Of a DNA stretch of 56,241 nucleotides, positions 31,955 to 41,624 are shown piece by piece; the stretch's first letter is position 1, and each line of letters starts with the position of its first letter. The translations under genes and the position numbers were made by a program. Source of the stretch: Candidatus Alcium sp. F082. Lineage in GTDB: Bacteria; Bacteroidota; Bacteroidia; Bacteroidales; F082. The DNA lies in NCBI GenBank assembly GCA_001543395.1, contig LPNG01000014.1, positions 16,359-72,599 on the forward strand. The letters are read 5' to 3'. A model generated the notes under the pieces. It saw nothing but the letters and a program-made list of their open reading frames with translations, did not search any database and was not told the DNA's origin.

Positions 31955-33186
31955 TTGTTTTCCTCTTTTTTGGCTTTGGCCATTTTGAAAAGATACCAAA
32001 TCAAAGCTGCGAAGGCGACGATGTAAACGAACCAATACAGGTAGGTCTGCGCCGTGTTGACAAAGTCAAGCCGTTGGTCGATGGGTTCAGGCGTTGGGTG
32101 ACGTGTGATAGGATTCAAATAGAAATGCTGCAAGCCGTTGACGTTGATCTGCGTCCTGACATAGTGGTCTTCGGGTTGGATGACATAATAGGCGGTCGCA
32201 ATATTTTCTTCTGTTTTCAATGTCGAGCCGTCCTGCCCGATGAATTTCACCTCTTGCATTTTGTCGGCGGTAGTTTCGATAAATAAGGTATCGCCCACCA
32301 ACTCGGCGCGTGTCAGATGGGGCAATTTCCGGGCTTGTTCGACCTTTTCGGACAAAGACATGGGATGATGGAACCAGTTGTCGAACTCGACGGCGTAGCA
32401 GAGTCCTTTGTCAAGGGCTTCATAGACATGCTCGGGGTTGAGGTCAGGGATGTTGATCATGGTCAAGTTATGACACACCTCGCTGGCTTTTGTGATGTCG
32501 TGGGTGTCGTCATCGCCAAGCGCATACACACGGTGTCCATTGGAAAGGGCCTTGTCCCAATGCTCGATGGCGTTGCCATAGGGATTGACCACCTCAATCA
32601 GTCGGTAGTTGCTCAAAAAAACCATATCGCTCACCTTATAGCCCTTGGTGAACGAAGCATGGGCAGGCATAACGAAACGGCAACGCTCGCCCAGCTTATT
32701 GATCATGTGCTGCTTCATGTTGAGGTTCTGCATGAAGGGGAAGTCGGGTCGATACACCGACTCAGCCCCGATGCAGATTTGGTGCGTCTTGCGGATGAGG
32801 CCATAGCCGTGTTCGTAGGCCGGAATATAGTCTTCTCTTTCCGAGCCATGCTTATTGATGCCCATATAGTCCGAGATACCGTAGTGGTCGTAGCCCAAGG
32901 CTTGATAGACACTGTCGATGGCGGTTTCCTTGCTTTTGCGTCCGTTGGTGATACCAAAAAACTTACGTGAATGGCAATGGAAATGGTATTTCTTCCATTG
33001 GTCGGGCTTCATGTCTTGATAAGGATTGTAGAGGTATTCGCCGCTAAAAGGCTTTGGCTCCTTGAAGCTGTAGGTGGGCACGGAAAGGTAAATATATAAT
33101 ATCAGTAGCAATAAGGCGATGCCTAGGCCTGCCATCACCCTGCCGAAATAGAACCAAAAGCCGTGTTTTTTCTCTGTTTTGCTCAT
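31951..33186 (-). CDS. Membrane-anchored PHP-domain metallohydrolase-like protein
   Basis: The 411-residue protein starts at ATG 33186 with an N-terminal helix (about 11-32, FYFGRVMAGLGIALLLLILY) and ends with another (about 380-400, YLYWFVYIVAFAALIWYLF). Between them is a PHP-like domain: HFHCHSRK (metal-binding HxH), GYDHYGISDYMG, a conserved FVMPAHAS and GDDDTHD. These are the spacings of PHP phosphoesterases. The substrate is unknown; being next to a GT39 enzyme with a 4-base overlap suggests a role in cell-surface glycan or lipid processing. An in-frame TTG at 33198 is an unlikely start. Confidence 0.75.
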   Translation of the reverse strand: MSKTEKKHGFWFYFGRVMAGLGIALLLLILYIYLSVPTYSFKEPKPFSGEYLYNPYQDMKPDQWKKYHFHCHSRKFFGITNGRKSKETAIDSVYQALGYDHYGISDYMGINKHGSEREDYIPAYEHGYGLIRKTHQICIGAESVYRPDFPFMQNLNMKQHMINKLGERCRFVMPAHASFTKGYKVSDMVFLSNYRLIEVVNPYGNAIEHWDKALSNGHRVYALGDDDTHDITKASEVCHNLTMINIPDLNPEHVYEALDKGLCYAVEFDNWFHHPMSLSEKVEQARKLPHLTRAELVGDTLFIETTADKMQEVKFIGQDGSTLKTEENIATAYYVIQPEDHYVRTQINVNGLQHFYLNPITRHPTPEPIDQRLDFVNTAQTYLYWFVYIVAFAALIWYLFKMAKAKKEENK

Positions 33187-33288
33187 AATGATTTGCAAAG
33201 AAAAGGAAAAAAGTGGGATTTTGATTGTTTTTTAATTTGATTTTGAAAGATTTCTTGCTGAAGGCAATTCTGAAATAAAGAATTAGCG

Positions 33289-33296
33289 TATCTTTG
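33289..33296 (+). promoter_or_regulatory. -7 promoter box for the suf operon
   Basis: TATCTTTG fits TAnnTTTG, 83 bases before sufB. The leader contains a REP element at 33335-33360. Confidence 0.55.
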
Positions 33297-33334
33297 CAGC
33301 CTAATTTGAAATCATTCTTAATAAGGAAGAAGTT

Positions 33335-33360
33335 GGGTCCCTGAGCCTGTCGAAGGGCCC
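33335..33360. repeat. REP element in the sufB leader
   Basis: GGGTCCCTGAGCCTGTCGAA then GGGCCC: imperfect palindrome ending 18 bases before sufB. The second copy lies inside the glycosyltransferase gene at 31485-31508. Confidence 0.8.
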
Positions 33361-33378
33361 GCTACAAAATAGAAAACT

Positions 33379-34830
33379 ATGGATCAGAATCCGAACGAAA
33401 ATATCATCAATGAAGTCACGAATAAGGAATACGAATATGGTTTCGTGACCGACATTGAAACCGATTTTGTGCCGAAAGGCTTGAACGAGGACATCATCCG
33501 CCTCATCTCCAAGAAGAAAGAGGAACCCGAATGGCTGCTTGAGTTTCGCCTGAAGGCTTTCCGCCATTGGCAGACGCTGAAGCAACCCAACTGGGCACAT
33601 CTCGATATCCCCGAAATCAACTACCAGGACATCATCTATTATGCAGCGCCGCGCAAACGCCAGCAGAAGCAGAGCCTCGATGAAGTGGATCCCGAACTGT
33701 TGGCCACCTTCGATAAACTCGGCATCTCGCTTGACGAGCAGAAGAAGCTTTCGGGTGTGGCCGTCGACGCGGTGATGGACTCAACCTCGGTGAAGACGAC
33801 CTTCCAGGAGACGCTTTCAAAGCATGGCGTCATCTTCATGTCGTTCAGTGAGGCCGTCAAGCAGCATCCCGACCTGGTGAAGAAATACATCGGAAAGGTG
33901 GTGCCTTATACCGACAACTTCTTCGCTGCACTCAACTCGGCTGTCTTCAGCGACGGCTCGTTCTGCTATATCCCGAAAGGTGTGCGTTGCCCCTTGGAAC
34001 TGTCCACCTATTTCCGCATCAATGCAGCCAACACAGGCCAGTTTGAGCGCACACTCATCGTGGCCGACGAAGGCGCGTATGTGAGTTACATGGAAGGTTG
34101 CACCGCTCCGCAACGCGACGAAAACCAACTCCATGCCGCCATCGTGGAAATCATCGCCGAAACCGATGCCGAAGTGAAATACTCCACCGTGCAGAACTGG
34201 TATCCAGGCGATAAGGACGGCAAGGGTGGCGTTTATAACCTTGTCACCAAACGTGGTCTCTGTCGTGGTGACCGCTCCAAGATTTCTTGGACGCAGGTCG
34301 AGACGGGTTCGGCCATCACTTGGAAATATCCGGGCTGCGTGCTGATGGGCGACAACTCTGCGGGTGAGTTCTACTCCGTTGCCGTGACCAACAACTACCA
34401 GCAAGCCGACACGGGCACCAAGATGATCCATTTGGGTAAGAACACCCGTAGTACCATCATATCTAAAGGTATCTCTGCCGGTCACAGCCAGAATGGCTAT
34501 CGTGGCTTGGTGAGGGTGGCTGCCAAAGCCGAGAACTCGCGTAACTATTCGCAGTGCGACTCGTTGCTGTTGGGCGACAAATGTGGTGCCCACACCTGGC
34601 CTTACGTCGAGTGCGGCAACGAATCGAGCATTCTTGAACACGAAGCCACGACCTCGAAGATCTCCGAAGACCAGCTGTTCTACTGCCAGCAGCGTGGCAT
34701 CCCGACGGAAAAGGCCATTGGCCTCATCGTCAATGGCTACGCCAAGGATGTGCTGAACAAACTGCCTATGGAATTCGCCGTTGAGGCACAGAAATTATTG
34801 TCCATCACATTGGAAGGCAGCGTCGGATAA
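33379..34830 (+). CDS. sufB: Fe-S cluster assembly scaffold SufB
   Basis: SufB, with SufC and SufD, forms the scaffold complex on which iron-sulfur clusters are built. The 483-residue length is standard. Typical segments include [19 protein letters not shown] (about 198-216), [16 protein letters not shown], the conserved core [29 protein letters not shown] and the C-terminal [20 protein letters not shown]. It is the first gene of a suf operon, transcribed with a glycosyltransferase, sufC, sufD and sufS. No SufA or SufE gene is visible in the window. Confidence 0.96.
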   Translation: MDQNPNENIINEVTNKEYEYGFVTDIETDFVPKGLNEDIIRLISKKKEEPEWLLEFRLKAFRHWQTLKQPNWAHLDIPEINYQDIIYYAAPRKRQQKQSLDEVDPELLATFDKLGISLDEQKKLSGVAVDAVMDSTSVKTTFQETLSKHGVIFMSFSEAVKQHPDLVKKYIGKVVPYTDNFFAALNSAVFSDGSFCYIPKGVRCPLELSTYFRINAANTGQFERTLIVADEGAYVSYMEGCTAPQRDENQLHAAIVEIIAETDAEVKYSTVQNWYPGDKDGKGGVYNLVTKRGLCRGDRSKISWTQVETGSAITWKYPGCVLMGDNSAGEFYSVAVTNNYQQADTGTKMIHLGKNTRSTIISKGISAGHSQNGYRGLVRVAAKAENSRNYSQCDSLLLGDKCGAHTWPYVECGNESSILEHEATTSKISEDQLFYCQQRGIPTEKAIGLIVNGYAKDVLNKLPMEFAVEAQKLLSITLEGSVG

Positions 34831-34831
34831 A

Positions 34832-34866
34832 CAATTATCAATTCTCAATTATCCATTATCAATTCC
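34832..34866 (+). repeat. Heptamer array directly before the glycosyltransferase start
   Basis: Five degenerate units (CAATTAT, CAATTCT, CAATTAT, CCATTAT, CAATTCC) fill the whole gap between sufB and the next ATG. Confidence 0.85.
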
Positions 34867-36183
34867 ATGTCTGCCCGTTCAAATAACACCCCCTTTTGGT
34901 TGCTCCTCATCGGATTGTTCCTCATTCTGGTGAGCAAGAGCCTATTGACCGAAGGCATGTTCTTTGACGGTGTGACCTATGCCAGTATCTCGCGCAATAT
35001 GGCGGAAGGGCAGGGGACTTTCTGGAATCCGCATTACACACAGACCTTGTATCCCGAGTTTCGCCAGCATCCCCCCTTGGCCTTGGGCATGGAAGCCTTG
35101 GCTTTCAAGGCGTTTGGCGATCATTGGTGGGTCGAGAAGGCCTATTCCGTGTTGATGTTCCTACTCTCGGGTTTGTTCATCGCCTTGATTTGGAAGCGCA
35201 CCACCAACAACCTGCGATGGGCTTGGTTGCCTCTGCTGTTTTGGCTCGTTATGCCTTTGGTCTCGTGGAGCGCGACAAACAACCTGCTCGAAAACACTAT
35301 GTCGGTCTTCGTGTTGCTCTCCGTCTATCTGATGATCGTAGGCTATCAACGCCACCATAAGATTTGGTTGTTTTTGTCGGCTTTTGCCTTGCTATTGGCC
35401 TTCCTCTCCAAAGGATTCACGGGATTGTTCCCCTTAGTGTTTCCGATTCTTTATTGCGCTTTCGACCAAAAGCGCAAGTGGATCCAGGGCCCGATTGACA
35501 GTTTGATTCTTTTAGTTTCTATAGCTGTGTTTATAGGAATCATGTTCTTGGTTTGCCCTGGCTCTTTTGGCTATATTAAGGACTACATCCGATTACAAGT
35601 CATTGGTGGAGGATTGTATGAAGCAACAGCATCCTCAAGGTTCTATATCGTTTTCGCTTTATTGCAGCAACTGATCATCCCGTTGGTCCTTGCACTCGTT
35701 TTGGTGATTTGCAAGACTAAAAGCAAGGTCAATTCAAAGGTCTTTGAGTTTCCACTCGACAAGGCTTGGTTCTATGTTTTCCTGATCATGGGTCTCGTGG
35801 GTGTGCTGCCCATCATGGTGAGCGTGAAGCAACGGGATTTCTATATGCTGGCAGCCTTGCCGTTCTTTGCCTTGGCTTGCGGACATATCACCCTCTCAAT
35901 GCTGACTTTATGGTTGCCCAAGATAACGCCAAAAGTCCGTGGATGTATGACCCTTGGTGCAGGTTGCGTCGTGCTGTTGGGATTGGTCTTGAATGTGATC
36001 CATATCGGGAAATATGGCCGTGATGAAGCGTTGATAAAAGAAGTGAAACAAAGGATTGAGGAAGTGGGTGAAAATAGTATTATTGAAGTATCACAAGAAG
36101 AATATACACAGTGGGCCAAGCATGCCTATTATATGCGCTACGGCAAAATCAGCTTAAGCCCAACTGAACAACTGAATAACTGA
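34867..36183 (+). CDS. GT39/ArnT-like glycosyltransferase inserted within the suf operon
   Basis: The 438-residue membrane protein has the GT-C start: a first helix (FWLLLIGLFLILVSK), the acidic loop FFDGVTYASISRNMAEGQG, then HPPLALGMEALAFKAFGDHW, and about ten more helices. This fits a polyprenyl-phosphate-sugar-dependent glycosyltransferase acting at the periplasmic face. It sits between sufB and sufC, where iron-sulfur genes are normally adjacent, and is bordered on both sides by short tandem repeats (34832-34866, 36161-36200). This suggests it was inserted into the operon. It has no evident functional link with cluster assembly. Confidence 0.8.
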   Translation: MSARSNNTPFWLLLIGLFLILVSKSLLTEGMFFDGVTYASISRNMAEGQGTFWNPHYTQTLYPEFRQHPPLALGMEALAFKAFGDHWWVEKAYSVLMFLLSGLFIALIWKRTTNNLRWAWLPLLFWLVMPLVSWSATNNLLENTMSVFVLLSVYLMIVGYQRHHKIWLFLSAFALLLAFLSKGFTGLFPLVFPILYCAFDQKRKWIQGPIDSLILLVSIAVFIGIMFLVCPGSFGYIKDYIRLQVIGGGLYEATASSRFYIVFALLQQLIIPLVLALVLVICKTKSKVNSKVFEFPLDKAWFYVFLIMGLVGVLPIMVSVKQRDFYMLAALPFFALACGHITLSMLTLWLPKITPKVRGCMTLGAGCVVLLGLVLNVIHIGKYGRDEALIKEVKQRIEEVGENSIIEVSQEEYTQWAKHAYYMRYGKISLSPTEQLNN

Positions 36184-36200
36184 ACAACTGAATAACTGAT
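36161..36200 (+). repeat. Octamer array at the glycosyltransferase/sufC junction
   Basis: Five units (CAACTGAA twice, TAACTGAA, CAACTGAA, TAACTGAT) run through the stop codon of the glycosyltransferase and end four bases before the sufC ATG. The last codons of the glycosyltransferase (PTEQLNN) are themselves made of the repeat. Confidence 0.9.
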
Positions 36201-36204
36201 TAAT

Positions 36205-36951
36205 ATGTTACTGAATATCAAAAACCTACACGTCTCCATCGGAGGCAAGGAAATCCTGAAAGGATTGAATCTGGGCGTCAACGAAGGCGAAATCCACGCT
36301 ATCATGGGCCCTAATGGAACGGGAAAAAGTACGCTGGCCGCGGCCATCACAGGTCGCGAGGGCTATGAAATCACCGAAGGTGAGATCTGGTACAAGGGCA
36401 AGAACATCGTTGGGATGTCGCCCGAGGACCGCGCCAACGAAGGCATCTTCCTGAGTTTCCAATATCCTGTCGAAATCCCTGGTGTGAGCATACAGAACTT
36501 CATGCGCACCGCTGTCAACTCGAAGCGCGAGTACCAAGGACTGCCGCCGATGAGCACGGTCGACTTCATGAAGATGATGAAGGAGAAGCAGGCCATGGTG
36601 GAAATCACCGAGAAGTTGCAGAACCGTTTCGTCAACGTGGGTTACAGCGGTGGCGAGAAGAAGAAAAACGAGATCTTCCAGATGGCCATGCTGGAGCCGA
36701 GCCTCGCTATCCTCGATGAAACCGACTCGGGCCTTGACATCGACGCGCTGCGCATCGTGGCTCATGGCGTCAACCAATTGCATAATGCCGAGAACGCCTT
36801 TGTGGTCATCACGCACTACCAGCGTCTGCTCGACTATATCGTCCCCGACTTCGTCCATGTGATGTACGACGGACGCATCGTCAAGACGGGCGGCAAGAAC
36901 CTCGCCCTCGAACTCGAAGAAAAAGGCTACGAATGGATTAAGGAACTTTGA
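36205..36951 (+). CDS. sufC: Fe-S cluster assembly ATPase SufC
   Basis: SufC is the ABC-type ATPase of the SufBCD complex. The 248-residue protein shows Walker A GPNGTGKST (about 36-44), the variant ABC signature YSGGEKKKNEI, Walker B LAILDETDSGLD and the H-loop VVITHYQR. It overlaps the sufD region closely: its TGA at 36949-36951 is two bases before the sufD ATG at 36954. Confidence 0.96.
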   Translation: MLLNIKNLHVSIGGKEILKGLNLGVNEGEIHAIMGPNGTGKSTLAAAITGREGYEITEGEIWYKGKNIVGMSPEDRANEGIFLSFQYPVEIPGVSIQNFMRTAVNSKREYQGLPPMSTVDFMKMMKEKQAMVEITEKLQNRFVNVGYSGGEKKKNEIFQMAMLEPSLAILDETDSGLDIDALRIVAHGVNQLHNAENAFVVITHYQRLLDYIVPDFVHVMYDGRIVKTGGKNLALELEEKGYEWIKEL

Positions 36952-36953
36952 TT

Positions 36954-37781
36954 ATGGACAACCAACTTATCTTAGCCGCCAACCAAAGCCGCGAAATCAT
37001 TGAGTATGACGATGATGCTCACCTGTCATCCGAGCCAAAGGTCTCCGAGATCATCCTCAATGAGAATTCAAGCCTTGAGTTGTATGTGCTGCAGAATGTT
37101 AGCAACGAGGCCTCCATCCAAAGGGAGTTCAAGGTCAAACAGTTGGCTGACAGCCGACTGAAGATTGTGGTCATTACCTTCAACGGCGGCGATGTGCGAA
37201 ACACCTATCATGTCGACTTGGATGGAGAAGGTGCCGACACACAGGTGCATGGTTTGTATCTCATCGACAAGACCCAGCACGTGGAGAACTACCTGAAGGT
37301 GAACCACAATGTGCCGCATTGCACCAGCAACGAAAAGTTCAAAGGCGTCATCGACGACTCGGCCTCGGCGGTGTTCAACGGCCATGTGTATGTGGCCAAA
37401 GATGCCCAAAAGACCGATGCCCACCAAAACAACAGCAACATCCTTCTGACTTCGACGGCCAAAGTCAATAGCCAGCCTTTCCTTGAGATCTATGCCGACG
37501 ACGTGAAGTGTTCTCACGGCACTTCTACAGGTCAACTTGACCAAGAGGCCATGTTCTACATGCGCCAGCGTGGCATCAGTAAGGCCAATGCAAGAATCCT
37601 GTTGATGTATGCCTTTGCTGCCGAAGTGAGCAACCATATCGGTAACGAGATGCTGCACGAACACATCGACGACATGATTAAGCGTCGCCTGCGTGGTGAG
37701 TTGTCGAGTTGCGAGAACTGTGTGTTGCGCTGCAGCCACCCGAAGGAATATAATTTTGACATTGATTATTCTAAAATCTAA
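36954..37781 (+). CDS. sufD: SufD, short form
   Basis: SufD pairs with SufB in the scaffold complex. Start chosen at ATG 36954. The 275-residue product has the SufBD core: VLQNVSNEASIQREFKV, KVNHNVPHCTSNEKFKGVID (about 117-136), DDVKCSHGTSTGQLDQEAMF and YMRQRGISKANARILLMYAF. Typical SufD proteins have about 420-450 residues, so roughly 150 N-terminal residues are missing compared with the family, yet the gene is intact in frame and tightly coupled to sufC. Whether this is a natural short form in this lineage or a truncation needs comparison with relatives. Confidence 0.88.
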   Translation: MDNQLILAANQSREIIEYDDDAHLSSEPKVSEIILNENSSLELYVLQNVSNEASIQREFKVKQLADSRLKIVVITFNGGDVRNTYHVDLDGEGADTQVHGLYLIDKTQHVENYLKVNHNVPHCTSNEKFKGVIDDSASAVFNGHVYVAKDAQKTDAHQNNSNILLTSTAKVNSQPFLEIYADDVKCSHGTSTGQLDQEAMFYMRQRGISKANARILLMYAFAAEVSNHIGNEMLHEHIDDMIKRRLRGELSSCENCVLRCSHPKEYNFDIDYSKI

Positions 37782-37786
37782 CTGGT

Positions 37787-37810
37787 AGAGACGTAGCGCG
37801 CTACGTCTCT
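37787..37810. repeat. Perfect 24-bp palindrome between sufD and sufS
   Basis: AGAGACGTAGCG followed by its exact complement CGCTACGTCTCT, six bases after the sufD stop and 14 before the sufS ATG. No T-run follows, so it is probably a REP-like element or an mRNA-stabilising hairpin rather than a terminator. Confidence 0.85.
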
Positions 37811-37824
37811 GCAAACGCAATAAA

Positions 37825-39090
<1,266 letters not shown>

Positions 39091-39615
39091 TTAGTTTTGC
39101 TCAGCTTCCGCTGTATCTTTTGATTCTGTTTTTGTTTCCCCTTCAGGCTCTGATGGCTGCTCTTCTACCGTCACCATCTGTAGCTTGCCGTCTTTCAACT
39201 TGATTTTCTTCTTCACTCGTATGGGCGCGATGATGAGCACCAATAGCACCTCAAGTGCGTACTTCATCCATGGGACGAAACCCGTTGTGAAGTACTGGAA
39301 CAAGATAAGCAAAATGGAGAAGAAGACAAAGAGTGCTTTCCCATACACCTTTTTCCTGAAAACTTGTATGAGGCTAAACACCAACACGGCCGAAAGCGCA
39401 AGCTGGGCAATTTGAATCCAGAGTTCTCTGGTTCCTTGCCCAGCATCGTTTTCGTTAAAATAGTATGAATCAATAAAATAACGGACATAAACAAGGGTGA
39501 AGATTTCATATATAAGTAACAACCCATAATAGGTGATGGCAAAGCTTGCCGCCAACTTCATGGCAGTGGTGAGTTGTGGTTTTAAATTGAATATCTTACC
39601 CTCGTTTTGTTCCAT
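39091..39615 (-). CDS. Uncharacterised membrane protein
   Basis: The 174-residue protein has about four hydrophobic helices (AASFAITYYGLLLIYEIFTL, LALSAVLVFSLIQVF, ALFVFFSILLILFQYF, YALEVLLVLIIAPIRV) and a charged C-terminal tail rich in Glu and Lys (about 140-174). I do not recognise a family. It is the last gene of the hisS-hutH transcript: it starts 2 bases after its upstream neighbour ends and stops directly at the end of the convergent sufS gene with no gap. Confidence 0.6.
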   Translation of the reverse strand: MEQNEGKIFNLKPQLTTAMKLAASFAITYYGLLLIYEIFTLVYVRYFIDSYYFNENDAGQGTRELWIQIAQLALSAVLVFSLIQVFRKKVYGKALFVFFSILLILFQYFTTGFVPWMKYALEVLLVLIIAPIRVKKKIKLKDGKLQMVTVEEQPSEPEGETKTESKDTAEAEQN

Positions 39616-39617
39616 GG

Positions 39618-40115
39618 TCAGTCTTGGTTTTGCGTATGGCGTGACATCTCCATCCTTTTGAAGTAGAGGTAATACACGACAATGAACATTACGGTGAGCA
39701 AGAGGTCGTAGACGAAGGGAGAGGGCTTCTGCAGCGGATAAACAAAGACCGATGCGTTGATGAGCATTAGGATCTGTGATATGGCATAAACATGAAGTCC
39801 CCGTTTGTTACCTTTCCACATCTTGATGACACCAATCAAAGAGCCAATAAACAACACCAGGAGAATCAGGTAATAGTTTGGGTTGATCTGTGACATCGCC
39901 GACATGCTGTCGGTCATGGCATTGGTGAATTCCTCTCCAAAGGCGGAGAAAGGTTCCATCATCTCATCAAATTGCCCATTGCCCATCATCTCCGCCATAC
40001 GCGGTGTGGTGAAATACAATACTATTGACCTGAGGATATTCCAGCAGGCATTGATGAACGACAGGACCAAAAGAATGGTCATGCCCGTGGGACGCTTTTT
40101 ATCTAGCTCATTCAT
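39618..40115 (-). CDS. Uncharacterised four-helix membrane protein
   Basis: The 165-residue protein has four likely membrane helices (GMTILLVLSFINACWNILRS, YYLILLVLFIGSLIGVIKMW, HVYAISQILMLINASVFVY, YDLLLTVMFIVVYYLYF), the second separated from the first by a methionine-rich loop (MAEMMGNGQFDEMMEP). No family recognised. It overlaps the 3-prime end of hutH by 8 bases, and the next membrane gene follows after 2 bases, so the pair probably acts together. Confidence 0.62.
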   Translation of the reverse strand: MNELDKKRPTGMTILLVLSFINACWNILRSIVLYFTTPRMAEMMGNGQFDEMMEPFSAFGEEFTNAMTDSMSAMSQINPNYYLILLVLFIGSLIGVIKMWKGNKRGLHVYAISQILMLINASVFVYPLQKPSPFVYDLLLTVMFIVVYYLYFKRMEMSRHTQNQD

Positions 40116-41619
40116 TTTTCAGTATGTCAAAGCTCAACGGGTAATCCTTTACGAACTGCACGCTCTTGGCGATCTCGGTGTACATCACCTTGTCGATGCG
40201 CACAAACTCCACCTGCTTGCGGTATTCGGCGACGAACTTCTCGATGATGGGCGATGATTTCAGCGGACGGCGGAACTCAAGGGCTTGTGTGGCATTGAAC
40301 AACTCGATGGCTAACACACGCTCCAGGTTTTCGGCCACGCGCAAAGCCTTGGTGGCGGCGTTGGCACCCATGCTGACATGGTCTTCCTGACCCTGCGACG
40401 ACTCAATGCTATCGACCGAAGCAGGCGTGCAGAGCTGTTTGCTCTGGCTGACGATGCTGGCGGCGGCATATTGCGGGATCATGAAGCCGCTGTTGAGGCC
40501 AGGCTCGGCGACGAGGAATGACGGCAGGTCGCGCTTGCCACCGATCAATTGATAGATACGGCGCTCGCTGATGTTGCCCAACTCGGCTAAGGCGATGGCT
40601 AAGAAGTCCAAGGTGATGGCGAGAGGCTGGCCGTGGAAGTTGCCGGCACTGATGACCAGGTCTTCGTCGGGGAAGATGGTCGGGTTGTCGGTGACTGCGT
40701 TGATCTCTTCGCTGAATACGGAAGCCACATAGTCGATGGCATCCTTGGAGGCACCATGCACCTGCGGCATGCAACGGAAGGAGTAGGGGTCTTGGACGTG
40801 TTTCTTCTCCCTGACAATCAACTCGCTGCCTTTAGTGAACTCACGCACACGCTTGGCGGTGACGATTTGTCCGTTGTGGTGGCGAATCTTATGCACCTGG
40901 TCGAAGAATGGCTCGATACGGCCATCGAAGGCTTCCAATGAAACGGTGCCGATGAGGTCGGCCAGATAGCTGAGGCGGAAGGCCTTCAGCAGGACGTAAG
41001 TGCCATAGCTGCTCATGAACTGTGTGCCGTTGAGCAGGGCTAGACCTTCTTTCGACTGCAAGGTGATGGGCTTCCAACCGAATTTCTTGAGGACTTTTTC
41101 GGCAGGTACGATCTTGCCTTCATAATGCACCTCGCCCAGACCGAGCAGAGGCAGCATGAGGTTGGCCAAAGGAGCCAAGTCGCCAGAGGCACCGAGTGAG
41201 CCTTGGTTGTAGACCACGGGCAGCACGTCGTTGTTGAAGAAGTCGATGAGACGTTGGACGGTCGCCACCTGTACGCCGCTGTTGCCGTAGCTGAGGCTTT
41301 GCACCTTCAACAGGAGCATGAGACGGATGATTTCTTCGGGCACCATCTCGCCAGTGCCGCAGGCGTGCGACATGACGAGGTTCTTTTGTAGGGTGCTTAG
41401 GTCTTCCTTCGAGATGCTGTGGTCGCAGAGGGAGCCGAAGCCGGTGGTTACACCGTAGATGGGCTTCTCGGGGTTTTCCATCTTCTTGTCGAGGTAGTCG
41501 CGGCATTTTTGGATACGCTTGATAGCGTCGGCACTGAGCTCGAGCTTGTAACCATTGGTTAGTATTTCGTTTACCTGTTTGAAGGTCAATTCCTTGGATG
41601 AGATTTTATGGGTTTTCAT
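40108..41619 (-). CDS. hutH: Histidine ammonia-lyase
   Basis: HutH converts histidine to urocanate and ammonia. The 503-residue protein contains the Ala-Ser-Gly triad that cyclises into the MIO cofactor (residues 144-146 in GASGDLAP) and YGVTTGFGSL near the N-terminus. At the substrate-selectivity position it has Ser-His (84-85 in LVMSHACG), which is typical of histidine ammonia-lyases rather than the His-Leu or Phe-Leu of tyrosine and phenylalanine lyases. It follows hisS by 5 bases in one operon and is not accompanied by hutU, hutI or a formiminotransferase here, so its link to full histidine degradation is not shown. Confidence 0.93.
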   Translation of the reverse strand: MKTHKISSKELTFKQVNEILTNGYKLELSADAIKRIQKCRDYLDKKMENPEKPIYGVTTGFGSLCDHSISKEDLSTLQKNLVMSHACGTGEMVPEEIIRLMLLLKVQSLSYGNSGVQVATVQRLIDFFNNDVLPVVYNQGSLGASGDLAPLANLMLPLLGLGEVHYEGKIVPAEKVLKKFGWKPITLQSKEGLALLNGTQFMSSYGTYVLLKAFRLSYLADLIGTVSLEAFDGRIEPFFDQVHKIRHHNGQIVTAKRVREFTKGSELIVREKKHVQDPYSFRCMPQVHGASKDAIDYVASVFSEEINAVTDNPTIFPDEDLVISAGNFHGQPLAITLDFLAIALAELGNISERRIYQLIGGKRDLPSFLVAEPGLNSGFMIPQYAAASIVSQSKQLCTPASVDSIESSQGQEDHVSMGANAATKALRVAENLERVLAIELFNATQALEFRRPLKSSPIIEKFVAEYRKQVEFVRIDKVMYTEIAKSVQFVKDYPLSFDILKNE

Positions 41620-41624
41620 ATCGA

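Noticed and set aside
37787-37810. Terminator between sufD and sufS
   Set aside because: The palindrome is perfect but has no following T run, and the genes appear to be one operon.
40108-41619. Tyrosine or phenylalanine ammonia-lyase
   Set aside because: The selectivity position is Ser-His, as in histidine ammonia-lyases, and the gene follows hisS.
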